This document shows, one piece after another, positions 4,796-5,712 of a stretch of 5,712 nt of DNA. The notes beneath the pieces were generated by a model. That model saw only the letters and a program-made list of their open reading frames with translations, was not told where the DNA came from and ran no database searches. The position numbers were made by a program, and so were the translations under genes. The stretch comes from Desulfobulbaceae bacterium. Lineage in GTDB: Bacteria; Desulfobacterota; Desulfobulbia; Desulfobulbales; Desulfocapsaceae. How positions within the stretch are numbered: the first letter of the stretch is position 1; each line of letters starts with the position of its first letter. Location of the stretch: the NCBI GenBank assembly GCA_030599175.1, contig JAUVON010000198.1, forward strand, positions 1 through 5,712, in the 5' to 3' direction.

Positions 4796-5712
4796 CTATT
4801 TCAATAATTGTGTTTCTGGGAACCAATGACTCCATACCATCCATAGAAGACCGGGGTAAGTAGGAAGCCGCTTTAATTTCCCGTCAGGTGTCTCTCCGTA
4901 TGGATCTATTTCATTTACAGTCAAGAATTTACCTTCCAATTCCCTCGAGAAAACACCATATGTTTCGTATTCAGGGAACCAGGCAAGTACAATGTTTTGC
5001 CCACCAAGTTGTGTATTGAATATATGGTTTTTTTCGAAGAAGCTATTGGCAACGGCAAGGTGATCTCCGCCTAATTCTATGCCGACTACCGACTCACCAT
5101 TGGGTAGACGACTATCTTTAAGATCCAGCGTTGGAAAGATCGGGTCACCGTCATAATGTTTCACCAATTCACGTTTGAACATACGATCAGTTATTTTATC
5201 CAGTGTGGTGGGTTCAATATTCTTAAAAACTTTTCCTGATGGATAAAGTGATCGAAAAGCGTGCCAGGGCATTCGCTGAACAGGATATTGTTCGAGCTTT
5301 TGTTGGCTATGGTCAGCAATGCTTGTGATCTGCTGAATGAGCTCGCCGGTGTTGCGGTCAGTAAAAACTAAATTGTTATGAACCTGTGCGATTACCCTGT
5401 AGTCGGTTGGTTTGCCATCCTGGACAGAGTTAAAGGCTAGTGGCAGATTGCTTAATACACAGTACGCCATAGTCACATGCTCTCCAGCAAAATCATCCCC
5501 GGCAAAATGGGGGAGCATCATCCAGTCCCGTGGGTAAGCACGAGCTTCTCCGTTTATATCAAGAACAAAGACATCATCTTCATCTTTCAAGAACTCACTG
5601 GCTGTCTCAATTGATGTGTACTCTGCTGTATGCTGCTGAGACCGAAGCCAGTAGTCAGGGACAAAACTATTGATCATGAACAGACAGCCAATCACCCCCA
5701 CCAGAAAGACAA
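4796..5712 (-). CDS. DUF3179-family membrane-anchored protein, N-terminus cut by window edge
   Basis: The frame is open from the right edge to a TAG at 4796-4798, giving 304 visible residues (numbered here from the first full codon). A GTG at 5701-5699 could be a start, but the hydrophobic segment continues upstream of it (VFLVGVIGCLFMI), so the true start probably lies beyond the window. This segment is a membrane anchor or uncleaved signal; the rest would be periplasmic. The family pattern follows: DDVFVLDINGEARAYPR (ending at 61), PHF with H68, MAYC with C84, LVFTDRNTGE (114-123), LEQYPVQRMPWHAFRSLYPS (139-158) and LAWFPEYETYGVFSREL (242-258). Most DUF3179 proteins have TYCPLC where this one has AYCVLSN, so the second cysteine is missing. 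The biochemical function of the family is not established to my knowledge. A gap of about 400 bases with a REP doublet separates it from the downstream genes, so a functional tie to them is not implied. Confidence 0.85.
   Translation of the reverse strand, partial: VFLVGVIGCLFMINSFVPDYWLRSQQHTAEYTSIETASEFLKDEDDVFVLDINGEARAYPRDWMMLPHFAGDDFAGEHVTMAYCVLSNLPLAFNSVQDGKPTDYRVIAQVHNNLVFTDRNTGELIQQITSIADHSQQKLEQYPVQRMPWHAFRSLYPSGKVFKNIEPTTLDKITDRMFKRELVKHYDGDPIFPTLDLKDSRLPNGESVVGIELGGDHLAVANSFFEKNHIFNTQLGGQNIVLAWFPEYETYGVFSRELEGKFLTVNEIDPYGETPDGKLKRLPTYPGLLWMVWSHWFPETQLLK

Noticed and set aside
5699..5701. GTG as the start of the DUF3179 gene
   Set aside because: The hydrophobic segment is already under way upstream of it, and the window ends eleven bases further on, so no ribosome binding site can be judged; a start outside the window is more likely.

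Overview
The window looks like a piece of a Gram-negative, probably proteobacterial (my best guess gammaproteobacterial) chromosome. Three products carry Sec-type signal peptides, two are outer-membrane beta-barrel-like proteins, start sites have ordinary AAGGA/GGAG ribosome binding sites, and there is a REP-type inverted doublet of the 'ATTCCCGCG..GGCGGGAAT' kind that is common in proteobacterial intergenic DNA. Lineage is an inference; no rRNA, tRNA or marker gene is present. There is no sign of phage, transposase or CRISPR.

Every supported gene is on the minus strand, so transcription runs from right to left. From the right edge: (i) 4796-5712, a DUF3179-family protein cut by the window edge at its N-terminus; (ii) 4395-4795, a gene-free gap holding the REP doublet and a possible extended -10 promoter; (iii) 3600-4394, a secreted outer-membrane beta-barrel protein; (iv) 1868-3559, an exported Cys-type sulfatase; (v) 902-1768, an outer-membrane 'transporter' of the type often mislabelled neuromedin U; (vi) 1-815, the N-terminal 271 residues of a prokaryotic pentameric ligand-gated ion channel (pLGIC, Pro-loop/Cys-loop receptor superfamily), cut by the left edge just after the start of M2.

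Genes iii to vi are co-directional with gaps of 40, 99 and 86 bases, so they may form one transcription unit. A 13-bp-stem hairpin sits in the 99-base gap, and a weaker structure in the 86-base gap.

The most interesting point is this combination: two outer-membrane proteins, a periplasmic sulfatase and a ligand-gated ion channel. A working hypothesis is that a sulfated compound enters through the outer membrane, the sulfatase removes sulfate in the periplasm, and the channel in the inner membrane responds to the product or the substrate. The sequence shows the families and their order. The functional link, the substrate and the ligand are inference.
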